A stretch of DNA of 64,000 bases. Origin: Crotalaria pallida (lineage: Eukaryota; Streptophyta; Magnoliopsida; Fabales; Fabaceae). The stretch lies in the NCBI GenBank assembly GCA_037953625.1, contig CM075651.1:108873001-108937000 (forward strand). Direction: 5' to 3'. How positions within the stretch are numbered: the stretch's first letter is position 1; each line of letters begins with the position of its first letter. The position numbers and the translations under genes are program-made. Shown here in pieces: positions 40,201 through 54,387 of this stretch. The notes beneath the pieces were generated by a model. It did no database searches. It was not told where the DNA came from and saw only the letters and a list, made by a program, of their open reading frames with translations.

Positions 40201-40990
40201 CCTTGGGGACTCAAGCATTGTTTAGGATCATTCTAATGGTTCTTATAAGACCTAATACACATTCCTAGACCATTCTAAGCCTTTAGAATACTCTCTTAAC
40301 CATTCTACACTTGTTAGAACCTCCAAGGACTCATGCTACTCCCTCTATGTCCGTTGGGGACTCAAGCAATGTTTAGGATCATTCTAATGGTTCTTATAAG
40401 TCCTAATAAACATTCCTAGACCATTCTAAGCCTTTAGACTACTCTCTTAACCATTCTACACCTGTCAGAACCTCAAAGGACTCATGCTAGACCCTCTACA
40501 TCCTTTGTGGACTCAACCATTGTTTAGGATCATTCTAATGGTTCTTATAAGTCCTAATACACATTCCTAGACCATTCTAAGCCTTTAGAATACTCTTTTA
40601 ACCATTCTACAACTGTTAAAACCTCCAAGGACTCATGCTAGACCCTCTACGTCCCTTGGGGACTCAAGCATTGTTTAGGATCATTCTATTGGTTCTTATA
40701 AGTCCTAATACACATTGCTAGACCATTCTAAGCCTTTAGAGTACTCTCTAAACCATTCTACACTTGTTAGAACCTCCAAGGACTCATGCTACACCCTCTA
40801 CGTCCCTTGGGGTACCATGCAATGTTTAGGATCATTCTAATGGTTATTATAAGTCCTAATACACATTCGTAGACCATTCTAAGCCTTTAGAATACTGTCT
40901 TAACCATTATACACTTGTTAGAACCTCCAAGGACTCTTTCTAGACCCTCTACGTCCCTTGGGGACTCAAGCAACGCTTAGGATCATTCTA
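34266..40990 (+). repeat. 12-mer higher-order repeat domain (about 1812 bp)
   Basis: TACTTTCTTTACC lies at 34401, 36515 and 38326; the last step is 1811 bp and the first is 14 monomers. The rare variant TCTTTCTAGACC lies at 35651, 37462, 39123 and 40935, with steps of 1811, 1661 (11-mer) and 1812 bp. CTACCCCTG lies at 34266, 36380 and 38191. The one-base shortfall matches a deletion in CAAGCAAATTTAGG near 36895. It is a twelve-monomer unit with an 11-mer and a 14-mer length variant. Confidence 0.75.
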
Positions 40991-43839
40991 ATGGTTATTA
41001 TAAGTCCTAATACACATTCCTAGACCATTTTAAGCCTTTAGAATACTCTCTTAACCATTCTACACTTGTTAGAACCTCCAAGGACTCATGCTACACCCTC
41101 TACGTCCCATGGGGTACCATGCAATGTTTAGGATCATTCTAAATGTTCGTATATGTCCTAATACACATTCCTAGACCATTTTAAGACTTTAGAATACTCT
41201 CTTAACCATTCTACACTTGTTAAAACCTCCAAGGACTTATGCTACAACCTCTAAATCCCTTGGGGACTCAAGCAATGTTTAGAATCATTCTAATGGTTCT
41301 TATAAGTCCTAATACACATTCCTAGACCATTCTAAGCCTTTAGAATACTCTCTTAACCATTTTACACTTGTTAGAACCTCCAAGGACTCATGCTACACCC
41401 TTTACGTGCCTTGGGGCACCAAGGAGTGTTTAGGATCATTCTAATGGTTCTTATAAGTCCTAATAAACATTCCTAGACCATTCTAAGCCTTTAAAATACT
41501 CTCTTAACCATTCTACACTTGTTAGAACCTATAAGGACTCATGCTACACCCTCTACGTCCCTTGGGGTACCATGCAATGTTTAGGATCATTCTAATGGTT
41601 ATTATAAGTCCTAATACACATTCCCAGACCATTCTAAGCCCTTAGAATACACTCTTAACCATTCTACACTTGTTAGAACCTCCAAGGACTCATGCTACAA
41701 CCTCTACGTCCCTTGGGGACTCAAGCATTGTTTAGGATCATTCTAATGGTTCTTATAAGACCTAATACACATTCCTAGACCATTCTAAGCCTTTAGAATA
41801 CTCTCTTAACCATTCTACACTTGTTAGAACCTCCAAGGACTCATGCTACTCCCTCTATGTCCGTTGGGAACTCAAGCAATGTTTAGGATCATTCTAACGG
41901 TTCTTATAAGTCCTAATAAACATTCGTAGACCATTTTAAGCCTTTAAAATACTCTCTTAACCATTCGACACTTGTAAGAACCTCCAAGGACTCATGCTAC
42001 ACCCTCAACGTCCCTTAGGGTACCATGCAATGTTTAGGATCATTCTAAAGGTTCGTATATGTCCTAATACACATTCCTAGACCATTCTAAGCCTTTAGAA
42101 TACTCTCTTAACCATTCTACACTTGTTAGAACCTCCAAGGACTCATGCTACACCCTTTACGTGCCTTGGGGCACCAAGGAGTGTTTATGATCATTCTAAT
42201 GGTTCTTATAAGTCCTAATACACATTCCTAGACCTTTCTAAGCCTTTAGAATACTCTCTTAACCATTCTACACTTGTTTGAACCTCCAAGGACTCATGCT
42301 ACACCCTCTACGTCCCTTGGGGTACCATGCAATGTTTAGGATCATTCTAATGGTTATTATAAGTCCTAATACACATTCCCAGACTATTCTAAGCCTTTAG
42401 AATACTCTCTTAACCATTCTACACCTGTAAAAACCTCCAAGGACTCATGCTAGACCCTCTATGTCCCTTGGGGACTCAACCATTGTTTAGGATTATTCTA
42501 ATGGTTATTATAAGTCCTAATACACATTCCTAGACCATTCTAAGCCTTTAGAATACTCTCTTAACCATTCTACACTTGTTAGAACCTATAAGAACTCATG
42601 CTACACCCTCTACGTCCCTTGGGGTACCATGCAATGTTTAGGATCATTCTAATGGTTATTATAAGTCCTAATACACATTCCCAGACCATTCTAAGCCTTT
42701 AGAATACTCTCTTAACCATTCTACACATGTTAAAACCTCCAAGGACTCATGCTAGACCCTCTACGTCCTTTGTGGACTCAACCATTGTTTACGATCATTC
42801 TATTGGTTCTTAAAGTCCTAATAAACATTCCTAGACCATTCTGAGCCTTTAGACTACTCTCTTAACCATTCTACACCTGTTAGAACCTCCAAGGACTCAT
42901 GCTAGACCCTCTATATCCCTTGGGGACTCAACCATTGTTTAGGATCATTCTAATGGTTCTTATAAGTCCTAATACACATTCCGAGACCATTCTAAGCCTT
43001 TAGAGTACTCTCTTAACCTTTCTACACTTGTTAGAACCTCCAAGGACTCATGCTACACCCTCTACGTCCCGTGGAGTACCATGCAATGTTTAGGATCATT
43101 CTAAAGGTTTGTATATGTCCTAATACACATTCCTAGACCATTTTAAGACTTTAGAATACTCTCTTAACCATTCTACACTTGTTAGAACCTCCAAGGACTC
43201 ATGCTACACCCTTTACGTGCCTTGGGGCACCAAGGCGTGTTTAGGATCATTCTAATGGTTCTTATAAGTCCTAATACACATTCCTAGACCATTCTAAGCC
43301 TTTCGAATACTCTCTTAACCATTCTACACTTGTTAGAACCTCAAAGGATTCATGCTACACCCTCTACGTCCCTTGGGGTACCATGCAATGTTTAGGATCA
43401 TTCTAAAGGTTCGTATATGTCCTAATACACATTCCTAGACCATTCTAAGCCTTTAGAATACTCTCTTAACCATTCTACACTTGTTAGAACCTCCAAGGAC
43501 TCATGCTACACCCTCTACGTCCCTTGGGGTACCATGCAATGTTTAGGATCATTCTAATGGTTATTAAAAGTTCTAATACACATTCCCAGACCATTCTAAA
43601 CCTTTAGAATACTCTCTTAACCATTCTACACCTGTTAGAACCTCCAAGGACTCATGCTAGACCCTCTACGTCCCTTGGGGACTCAACCACTGTTTAGGAT
43701 TATTCTAATGGTTATTATAAGTCCTAATACACATTCCTAGACCATTCTAAGCCTTTAGAATACTCTCTTAACCATTCTACACTTGTTAGAACCTCCAAGG
43801 ACTCATGCTACACCCTCTACGTCCTTTGGGGTACCATGC

Positions 43840-46800
43840 AATGTTTATGATCATTCTAATGGTTATTAAAAGTCCTAATACACATGCAAAGACCATTCTA
43901 AACCTTTAGAATACTCTCTTAACCATTCTACACATGTTAGAACCTCCGAGGACTCATGCTAGACCCTCTACGTCCCTTGGGGACTCAACCATTGTTTAGG
44001 ATTATTCTAATGGTTATTATAAGTCCTAATACACATTCCTAGACCAATCTAAGCCTTTAGAATACTCTCTTAACAATTCTACACTTGTTAGAACCTCCAA
44101 GGACTCATCCTACACCCTCTACGTCCCTTGGGGTACCATGCAATGTTTAAAATCATTCGAAAGGTTCGTATATGTCCTAATACACATTCCTAGACCATTC
44201 TAAGCCTTTAGAATACTCTCTTAACCATTCTACACTTGTTCGAACCTCCAAGGACTTATGCTACAACCTCTACATCCCTTGGGGACTCAAGCAATGTTAA
44301 GGATCATTCTAATGGTTCTTATAAGTCCAAATACACATTCCTAGACCATTCTAAGCCTTTAGAATACTCTCTTAACCATACTACACTTGTTAGAACCTCT
44401 AAGGACTCATCCTACACCCTCTACTTCCCTTGGGGTACCATGCAATGTTTAGGATCATTCTAAAGATTTGTATATGTCCTAATACACAATCCTAGACCAT
44501 TCTAAGCCTTTAGAATACTCTCTTAACCATTCTACACTTGGTAGAACCTCCAAGGACTCATGCTACACCCTTTACGTGCCTTGGGGCACCAAGGAGTGTT
44601 TAGGATCATTCTAATGGTTCTTATAAGTCCTAATTCACATTCCTAGACCATTCTAAGCCTTTAGAATACTCTCTTAACCATTCTACAATTGTTAGAACCT
44701 CCAAGAACTCATGCTACTCCCTCTATGTCCCTTGGGGACTCAAGCAATTTTTAGGATCATTCTAATGGTTCTTATAAGTCCTAATACACATTCCTAGACC
44801 ATTCTAAGCCTTTAGAATACTCTCTTAACCATTCTACACTTGTTAGAACCTCCAAGGACTCATGCTACACCCTCTACGTCCCTTGGGGTACCATGCAATG
44901 TTTAGGATCATTCTAAAGGTTCGTATATGTCCTAATACACATTCCTAGACCATTCTAAGGCTTTAGAATACTCTCTTAACCATTCTACACTTGTTAGAAC
45001 CTCCAAGGACTCATGCTACACCCTCTACGTCCCTTGGGGTACCATGCAATGTTTATGATCATTCTAATGGTTATTAAAAGTCCTAATACACATGCAAAGA
45101 CCATTCTAAACCTTTAGAATACTCTCTTAACCATTCTACACATGTTAGAACCTCCGAGGACTCATGCTAGGCCCTCTACGTCCCTTGGGGACTCAACCAT
45201 TGTTTAGGATTATTCTAATGGTTATTATAAGTCCTAATACACATTCCTAGACCATTCTAAGCCTTTAGAATACTCTCTTAACCATTCTACACTTGTTAGA
45301 ACCTCCAAGGACTCATCCTACACCCTCTACGTCCCTTGGGGTACCATGCAATGTTTAAAATCATTCGAAAGGTTCGTATATGTCCTAATACACATTCCTA
45401 GACCATTCTAAGCCTTTAGAATACTCTCTTAACCATTCTACACTTGTTCGAACCTCCAAGGACTTATGCTACAACCTCTACATCCCTTGGGGACTCAAGC
45501 AATGTTAAGGATCATTCTAATGGTTCTTATAAGTCCAAATACACATTCCTAGACCATTCTAAGCCTTTAGAACACTCTCTTAACCATACTACACTTGTTA
45601 GAACCTCTAAGGACTCATCCTACACCCTCTACTTCCCTTGGGGTACCATGCAATGTTTAGGATCATTCTAAAGATTTGTATATGTCCTAATACACAATCC
45701 TAGACCATTCTAAGCCTTTAGAATACTCTCTTAACCATTCTACACTTGGTAGAACCTCCAAGGACTCATGCTACACCCTTTACGTGCCTTGGGGCACCAA
45801 GGAGTGTTTAGGATCATTCTAATGGTTCTTATAAGTCCTAATTCACATTCCTAGACCATTCTAAGCCTTTAGAATACTCTCTTAACCATTCTACAATTGT
45901 TAGAACCTCCAAGGACTCATGCTACTCCCTCTATGTCCCTTGGGGACTCAAGCAATTTTTAGGATCATTCTAATGGTTCTTATAAGTCCTAATACACATT
46001 CCTAGACCATTCTAAGCCTTTAGAATACTCTCTTAACCATTCTACACTTGTTAGAACCTCCAAGGACTCATGCTACACCCTCTACGTCCCTTGGGGTACC
46101 ATGCAATGTTTAGGATCATTCTAAAGGTTCGTATATGTCCTAATACACATTCCTAGACCATTCTAAGGCTTTAGAATACTCTCTTAACCATTCTACACTT
46201 GTTAGAACCTCCAAGGACTCATGCTACACCCTCTACGTCCCTTGGGGTACCATGCAATGTTTATGATCATTCTAATGGTTATTAAAAGTCCTAATACACA
46301 TGCAAAGACCATTCTAAACCTTTAGAATACTCTCTTAACCATTCTACACATGTTAGAACCTCCGAGGACTCATGCTAGGCCCTCTACGTCCCTTGGGGAC
46401 TCAACCATTGTTTAGGATTATTCTAATGGTTATTATAAGTCCTAATACACATTCCTAGACCATTCTAAGCCTTTAGAATACTCTCTTAACCATTCTACAC
46501 TTGTTAGAACCTCCAAGGACTCATCCTACACCCTCTACGTCCCTTGGGGTACCATGCAATGTTTAAAATCATTCGAAAGGTTCGTATATGTCCTAATACA
46601 CATTCCTAGACCATTCTAAGCCTTTAGAATACTCTCTTAACCATTCTACACTTGTTCGAACCTCCAAGGACTTATGCTACAACCTCTACATCCCTTGGGG
46701 ACTCAAGCAATGTTAAGGATCATTCTAATGGTTCTTATAAGTCCAAATACACATTCCTAGACCATTCTAAGCCTTTAGAATACGCTCTTAACCATACTAC

Positions 46801-46870
46801 ACTTGTTAGAACCTCTAAGGACTCATGCTACACCCTTTACGTGCCTTGGGGCACCAAGGCGTGTTTAGGA
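43840..46870 (+). repeat. 8-mer higher-order repeat domain (1208 bp)
   Basis: The private variant ATGCAAAGACC lies at 43884, 45092 and 46300, and the variant ACTTGTTCGAACC with the following three monomers recurs with the same exact 1208-bp step. The copies differ at only a few bases in over 1 kb, so they are very recent. A further copy lies 19 monomers away, at 49169. Confidence 0.8.
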
Positions 46871-49800
46871 TCATTCTAATGGTTCGTATATGTCCTAATA
46901 CACATTCCTAGACCATTCTAAGCCTTTAGAATACTCTCTTAACCATTCTACGCTTGTTAGAACCTGCAAGGACTTATGCTTCAACCTCTACATCCCTTGG
47001 GGACTCAAGAAATGTTTAGGATCATTCTAATGGTTCTTATAAGTCCAAATACACATTCCTAGACCATTCTAAGCCTTTAGAATACTCTCTTAACCATTCT
47101 ACACTTGTTAGAACCTCCAAGGACTTATGCTACAACCTCTACATCCCATGGGGACTCAAGCAATGTTTAGGATCATCCTAATGGTTCTTATAATTCCTAA
47201 TACACATTCCTAGACCATTCTAAGCCTTTAGAATACTCTCTTAACCATTCTACACTTATTAGAACCTCAAAGGATTCATGCTACACCCTCTACGTCCCTT
47301 GGGGTACCATGCAATGTTTAGGATCATTCTAAAGGTTCGTATATGTCCTAATACACATTCCTAGACCATTCTAAGCCTTTAGAATACTCTCTTAACCATT
47401 CTACACTTGTTAGAACCTCCAAGGACTCATGTTACACCCTCTACGTCCCTTGGGGTACCATGCAATGTTTAGGATCATTCTAATGGTTATTAAAAGTTCT
47501 AATACACATTCCCAGACCATTCTAAACCTTTAGAATACTCTCTTAACCATTCTACACCTGTTAGAACCTCCAAGGACTCATGCTAGACCCTCTACGTCCC
47601 TTGGGGACTCAACCATTGTTTAGGATTATTCTAATGGTTATTATAAGTCCTAATACACATTCCTAGACCATTCTAAGCCTTTAGAATACTCTCTTAACCA
47701 TTCTACACGTGTTAGAACCTCCAAGGACTCATCCTACACCCTCTACGTCCCTTGGGGTACCATGCAATGTTTAGGATCATTCTAAAGATTTGTATATGTC
47801 CTAATACACAATCCTAGACCATTCTAAGCCTTTAGAATACTCTCTTAACCATTCTACACTTGTTAGAACCTCCAAGGACTCATGCTACACCCTTTACGTG
47901 CCTTGGGGCACCAAGGAGTGTTTAGGATCGTTCTAATGGTTCTTATAAGTCCTAATTCACATTCCTAGACCATTCTAAGCCTTTAGAATACTCTCTTAAC
48001 CATTCTACACTTGTTAGAACCTCCAAGGACTCATGCTACTCCCTCTATGTCCCTTGGGGACTCAAGCAATTTTTAGGATCATTCTAATGGTTCTTATAAG
48101 TCCTAATACACATTCCTAGACCATTCTAAGCCTTTAGAATACTCTCTTAACCATTCTACACTTGTTAGAACCTCCAAGGACTCATGCTACACCCTCTACG
48201 TCCCTTGGGGACTCAAGCAATGTTAAGGATCATTCTAATGGTTCTTATAAGTCGAAATACACATTCCTAGACCATTCTAAGCCTTTAGAATACGCTCTTA
48301 ACCATACTACACTTGTTAGAACCTCTAAGGACTCATGCTACACCCTTTACGTGCCTTGGGGCACCAAGGCGTGTTTAGGATCATTCTAATGGTTCTTATA
48401 AGTCCTAATACACATTCCTAGACCATTCTAAGCCTTTAGAATACTCTCTTAACCATTCTACGCTTGTTAGAACCTGCAAGGACTCATGCAACACCCTCTA
48501 CGTCCCTTGGGGTACCAAGCAATGTTTAGGATCATTCTAAAGGTTCGTATATGTCCTAATACACATTCCTAGACCATTCTAAGCCTTTAGAATACTCTCT
48601 TAACCATTCTACACTTGTTAGAACCTCCAAGGACTCATGCTACACCCTTTACGTGCCTTGGGGCACCAAGGAGTGTTTAGGATCATTCTAATGGTTCTTA
48701 TAAGTCCTAATTCACATTCCTAGACCATTCTAAGCCTTTAGAATACTCTCTTAACCATTCTACACTTGTTAGAACCTCCAAGGACTCATGCTACTCCCTC
48801 TATGTCCCTTGGGGACTCAAGCAATTTTTAGGATCATTCTAATGGTTCTTATAAGTCCTAATACACATTCCTAGACCATTCTAAGCCTTTAGAATACTCT
48901 CTTAACCATTCTACACTTGTTAGAACCTCCAAGGACTCATGCTACACCCTCTACGTCCCTTGGGGTACCATGCAATGTTTAGGATCATTCTAAAGGTTCG
49001 TATATGTCCTAATACACATTCCTAGACCATTCTAAGGCTTTAGAATACTCTCTTAACCATTCTACACTTGTTAGAACCTCCAAGGACTCATGCTACACCC
49101 TCTACGTCCCTTGGGGTACCATGCAATGTTTATGATCATTCTAATGGTTATTAAAAGTCCTAATACACATGCAAAGACCATTCTAAACCTTTAGAATACT
49201 CTCTTAACCATTCTACACATGTTAGAACCTCCGAGGACTCATGCTAGACCCTCTACGTCCCTTGGGGACTCAACCATTGTTTAGGATTATTCTAATGGTT
49301 ATTATAAGTCCTAATACACATTCCTAGACCATTCTAAGCCTTTAGAATACTCTCTTAACCATTCTACACTTGTTAGAACCTCCAAGGACTCATCCTACAC
49401 CCTCTACGTCCCTTGGGGTACCATGCAATGTTTAAAATCATTCGAAAGGTTCGTATATGTCCTAATACACATTCCTAGACCATTCTAAGCCTTTAGAATA
49501 CTCTCTTAACCATTCTACACTTGTTCGAACCTCCAAGGACTTATGCTACAACCTCTACATCCCTTGGGGACTCAAGCAATGTTAAGGATCATTCTAATGG
49601 TTCTTATAAGTCCAAATACACATTCCTAGACCATTCTAAGCCTTTAGAATACTCTCTTAACCATTCTACACTTATTAGAACCTCAAAGGACTCATGCTAC
49701 ACCCTCTACGTCCCTTGGCGTACCATGCAATGTTTAGGATCATTCTAAAGGTTCGTATATGTCCTAATACACATTCCTAGACCATTCTAAGCCTTTAAAA

Positions 49801-52379
49801 TACTCTCTTAACCATTCTACACATGTTAGAACCTCCAAGGACTCATGCTACACCCTCTGCGTCCCTTTGGGGTTCCATGCAATGTTTAGGATCATTCTAA
49901 TGGTTATTATAAGTCCTAATACACATTCCTAGACCATTTTAAGCCTTTAGAATACTCTCTTAACCATTCTACACTTGTTAGAACCAGCAAGGACTCATGC
50001 TATACCCTCTACTTTCCTTGGGGTACCATCCAATGTTTAGGATCATTCTAATGGTTATTATAAGTCCTAATACACATTTTGTGACAATTCTAAGCCTTTA
50101 GAATACTCTCTTAACCATTTCACACTTGTTAGAACCTCCAAGGACTTATGCTACAACCTCTACGTCCGTTGGGGACTCAAACATTGTTTAGGATCATTCT
50201 ATTGGTTCTTATAAGTTCTAATACACATTCCTAGAACATTCTATGCCTTTAGAGTACTCTCTAAACCATTCTACACTTGTTAGAACCTCCAAAGACTCAT
50301 GCTACATTCTCTACGTCCCTTGGGGTACCATGCAATGTTTAGGATCATTCTAAAGGTTCGTATATGTCCTAATACACATTCCTAGACCATTCTAAGCCTT
50401 TAGAATACTCTCTTAACCATTCTACACTTGTTAGAACTTCCAAGGACTCATGCTACACCCTTTACGTGCCTTGGGGCACCAAGGAGTGTTTAGGATCATT
50501 CTAATGGTTCTTATAAGTCCTAATTCACATTCCTAGACCATTCTTAGCCTTTAGAATACTCTCTTATCCATTCTACACTTGTTAGAACCTCCAAGGACTC
50601 ATGCTACTCCCTCTATGTCCCTTGGGGACTCAAGCAATGTTTAGGATCATTCTAATGGTTCTTATAAGTCCTAATACACATTCCTAGACCATTCTAAGCC
50701 TTTAGAATACTCTCTTAACCATTCTACACTTGTTAGAACCTCCAAGGACTCATGCTACACCCTCTACGTCCCTTGGGGTACCATGCAATGTTTAGGATCA
50801 TTGTAAAGATTTGTATATGTCCTAATACACAATCCTAGACCATTCTAAGCCTTTAGAATACTCTCTTAACCATTCTACACTTGTTAGAACCTCCAAGGAC
50901 TCATGCTACACCCTTTACGTGCCTTGGGGCACCAAGGAGTGTTTAGGATCATTCAAATGGTTCTTATAAGTCCTAATTCACATTCCTAGACCATTCTAAG
51001 CCTTTAGAATACTCTCTTAACCATTCTACACTTGTTAGAACCTCCAAGGACTCATGCTACTCCCTCTATGTCCCTTGGGGACTCAAGCAATTTTTAGGAT
51101 CATTCTAATGGTTCTTATAAGTCCTAATACACATTCCTAGACCATTCTAAGCCTTTAGAATACTCTCTTAACCATTCTACACTTGTTAGAACCTCCAAGG
51201 ACTCATGCTACACCCTCTACGTCCCTTGGGTACCATGCAATGTTTAAGATCATTCTAATGTTTATTAAAAGTCCTAATACACATTCCCAGACCATTCTAA
51301 ACCTTTAGAATACTCTCTTAACCATTCTACACCTGTTAGAACCTCCAAGGACTCATGCTAGACCCTCTACGTCCCTTGGGGACTCAACCATTGTTTAGGA
51401 TTATTCTAATGGTTATTATAAGTCCTAATACACATTCCTAGACCATTCTATGCCTTTAGAATACTCTCTTAACCATTCTACACTTGTTAGAACCTCCAAG
51501 GACTCATCCTACACCCTCTACGTCCCTTGGGGTACCATGCAATGTTTAAAATCATTCGAAAGGTTCGTATATGTCCTAGTACACATTCCTAGACCATTCT
51601 AAGCCTTTAGAATACTCTCTTAACCATTCTACACTTGTTCGAACCTCCAAGGACTTATGCTACAACCTCTACAACCCTTGGGGACTCAAGCAATGTGTAG
51701 GATCATTCTAATGGTTCTTATAAGTCCAAATACATATTCCTAGACCATTCTAAGCCTTTAGAATACTCTCTTAACCATACTACACTTGTTAGAACCTCCA
51801 AGGACTTATGCTACACCCTTTACGTCCCTTGGGGTACCATGCAAAGTTTAGGATCATTCTAAAGGTTCGTATATGTCCTAATACACATTCCTAGACCATT
51901 CTAAGCCTTTAGAATACTCTCTTAACCATTCTACACTTGTTAGAACCTCCAAGGACTTATGCTACAACCTCTACATCCCTTGGGGACTCAAGCAATGTTT
52001 AGGATCATTATAATGGTTCTTATAAGTCCAAATACACATTCCTAGACCATTCTAAGCCTTTAGAATACTCTCTTAACCTTTCTACACTTGTTAGAACCTC
52101 CAAGGACTCATGCTACACCCTTTACGTGCCTTGGGGCACCAAGGAGTGTTTAGGATCATTCTAATGGTTCTTATAAGTCCTAATACACATTCCTAGACCA
52201 TTCTAAGCCTTTAAAATACTCTCTTAACCATTCTACACTTGTTAGAACCAGCAAGGACTCATGCTACACCCTCTACGTCCCTTGGGGTGCCATGCAATGT
52301 TCAGGATCATTCTAAAGGTTAGTATATGTCCTAATACACATTCCTAGACCATTCTAAGCCTTTAGAATACTCTCTTAAC

Positions 52380-53230
52380 CATTCTACACTTGTTAGAACC
52401 TCCAAGGACTTATGCTACAACCTCTACGTCCGTTGGGGACTCAAACATTGTTTAGGACCATTCTAATGGTTCTTATAAGACCTAATACACATTCCTAGAC
52501 CATTCTAAGCCTTTAGAATACTCTCTTAACCATTCTACACTTGTTAGAACCTCCAAGGACTCATGATACTCCCTTTATGTCCCTTGGGGATTCAAGCAAT
52601 GTTTAGGATCAATCTAAAGGTTCGTATATGTCCTAATACACATTCCTTGACCATTCTAAGCCTTTAGAATACTCTCTTAACCATTCTACACTTGTTAGAA
52701 CCTCCAAGGACTCATGCTACATCCTCTACGTCCCTTGGGGTACCATGCAATGTTTAGGATCATTCTAAAGGTTCGTATATGTCTTAATACACATTCCTAG
52801 ACCATTCTAAGCCTTTAGAATACTCTCTTAACCATTCTACACTTGTTAGAACCTCCAAGGACTCATGCTACACCCTCTACGTCCCTTGGGGTACCATCCA
52901 ATGTTTAGGATCATTCTAATGGTTATTATAAGTCCTAATACACATTTCTTGACAATTCTAAGCCTTTAGAATACTCTCTTAACCATTCCACACTTGTTAG
53001 AACCTCCAAGGACTTATGCTACAACCTCTACGTCCGTTGGGGACTCAAACATTGTTTAGGATCATTCTAATGGTTCTTATAAGACCTAATACACATTCCT
53101 AGACCATTCTAAGCCTTTAGAATACTCTCTTAACCATTCTACACTTGTTAGAACCTCCAAGGACTCATGATACTCCCTTTATGTCCCTTGGGGATTCAAG
53201 CAATGTTTAGGATCAATCTAAAGGTTCGTA
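52380..53230 (+). repeat. 4-mer satellite duplication (604 bp)
   Basis: CGTCCGTTGGGGACTC is at 52427 and 53031, and TCATGATACTCCC at 52561 and 53165; both shift by 604 bp (4 x 151). It lies close to the right end of the array. Confidence 0.7.
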
Positions 53231-53536
53231 TATGTCCTAATACACATTCCTAGACCATTCTAAGCCTTTAGAATACTCTCTTAACCATTCTACACTTGTT
53301 AGAACCTCCAAGGATTTATGCTACAACCTCTACATCCCTTGGGGACTCGAACAATGTTTAGGATCATTCTAATGGTTCTTATAAGTCCTAATACACATTC
53401 CTAGACCATTCTAAGCCTTTAGAATACTCTCTTAACCATTCTACACTTGTTAGAACCTCCAAGGACTCATGCTACACCCTCTACGATCCTTGGGGTACCA
53501 TGCAATGTTTAGGATCATTCTAAAGGTTCGTATATG

Positions 53537-54387
53537 ATGAAGGACAGCCCAAGGACCTTCAAGACCAGCATGGTGAGGACTTCAAGTCCTAACCAAGGAA
53601 AGGAAGATGATGACTTTGTGAAAGATTGTTTATAAATCTTTCAAGTTTTTAGAGTTTTTGTGTTTTAATCTTTGCTTATGTTTAAGCTATGGTTTGTAAT
53701 AAGGGCTTAGGAGATTTTCCCACCAAACTTTTATGTTTAAGTTTATGTCTTGTTTGATATCTTACAAGTAAGCACCTTGAAGAGTCAAGCTAGATGAAAA
53801 GCCTCCTTGTTGAGCAAGGGATGAAGCACAAGATGATCAACCTTTGAAGCATAAGAGGATCAAGTAATAATCAAGGCTTTGATGCTCTCTTAGTGGAAAA
53901 TTAAAAAGACCACTCATGATGCATTAAAAGCAATGGTTATAATATGATAATGAGAAGAAAGGGCTTTAATGGAGGGTTACAAAGTTGAGTCACCATTAAT
54001 CCAGCCATTAATGCCAAGGAGGTTACACTTTGAAACATCAATTCATGAGGCAATCATGAACATTAAAGGAAAGGGAAGTTACAAGACAAGTCATAAAGAG
54101 TTCGGCCACATTAAGAGGGTGTTACATTCTCTTCATCATGGAGCATTAAAGAGGACATGTGGTTACACTTTCAAGGCCAATAATAGAGAATTCAATTTGT
54201 GATTGAATACCATCATTATACGGCCAATCAATAATGAGGGGAGGTTACAAATTGCAAGTTAAGCCTATTAAGAGCATTCACTAATGATTCCTTCACTCCA
54301 AACTCATCCTCACGGCTATGAATGCGAAGATGCAAAGAATCATAGCAAGCTACCACACCTCCAAGAGAGTGACTTTGAAGAGCATTA
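53537..54387. other. Non-satellite flank, unrecognised
   Basis: 0.85 kb between the satellite end and the second retrotransposon. No ORF is convincing; the best, 77 codons at 53969, has no recognisable motif. GGTTACA or GTTACA recurs several times (around 53973, 54021, 54079, 54120, 54162 and 54244), and the overall composition resembles LTR or spacer DNA of another plant retroelement. No ends or target duplication identify it. The last five bases, CATTA, should be the target duplication of the next element, but its other copy is outside the window. Confidence 0.5.

Larger units (their letters stand above)
30351..53536 (+). repeat. 151-bp satellite DNA array, right block
   Basis: The same monomer and orientation as the left block, about 153 copies; the two blocks were one array before the retrotransposon inserted. 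It contains additional classes rare on the left, for example ACTCTTTCTAGACC with CAACGCTTAGG, and ACACATGCAAAGACC. Local defects: about 20 bp missing in the monomer near 31589 and 30 bp missing near 34261. It ends abruptly after GGTTCGTATATG at 53536. Short ORFs of 75 codons that recur here are by-products of the repeat. Confidence 0.97.

Noticed and set aside
44236..49748. Recurring 75-codon + strand ORFs (44236, 45444, 46652, 48162, 49521, also 30850 and 31303) with very similar proteins
   Set aside because: They are open by chance across two monomers of the satellite and recur only because higher-order units repeat. Spacing is in multiples of 151, there is no start context and no domain.
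1..53536. TTTAGG in each monomer resembles the plant telomere repeat TTTAGGG
   Set aside because: Only one TTTAGG(A) per 151 bp, never in tandem; a chance hexamer, not telomeric DNA.
53969..54202. 77-codon ORF in the unrecognised flank
   Set aside because: No motif, no upstream or downstream coding continuation, composition like the rest of the spacer.
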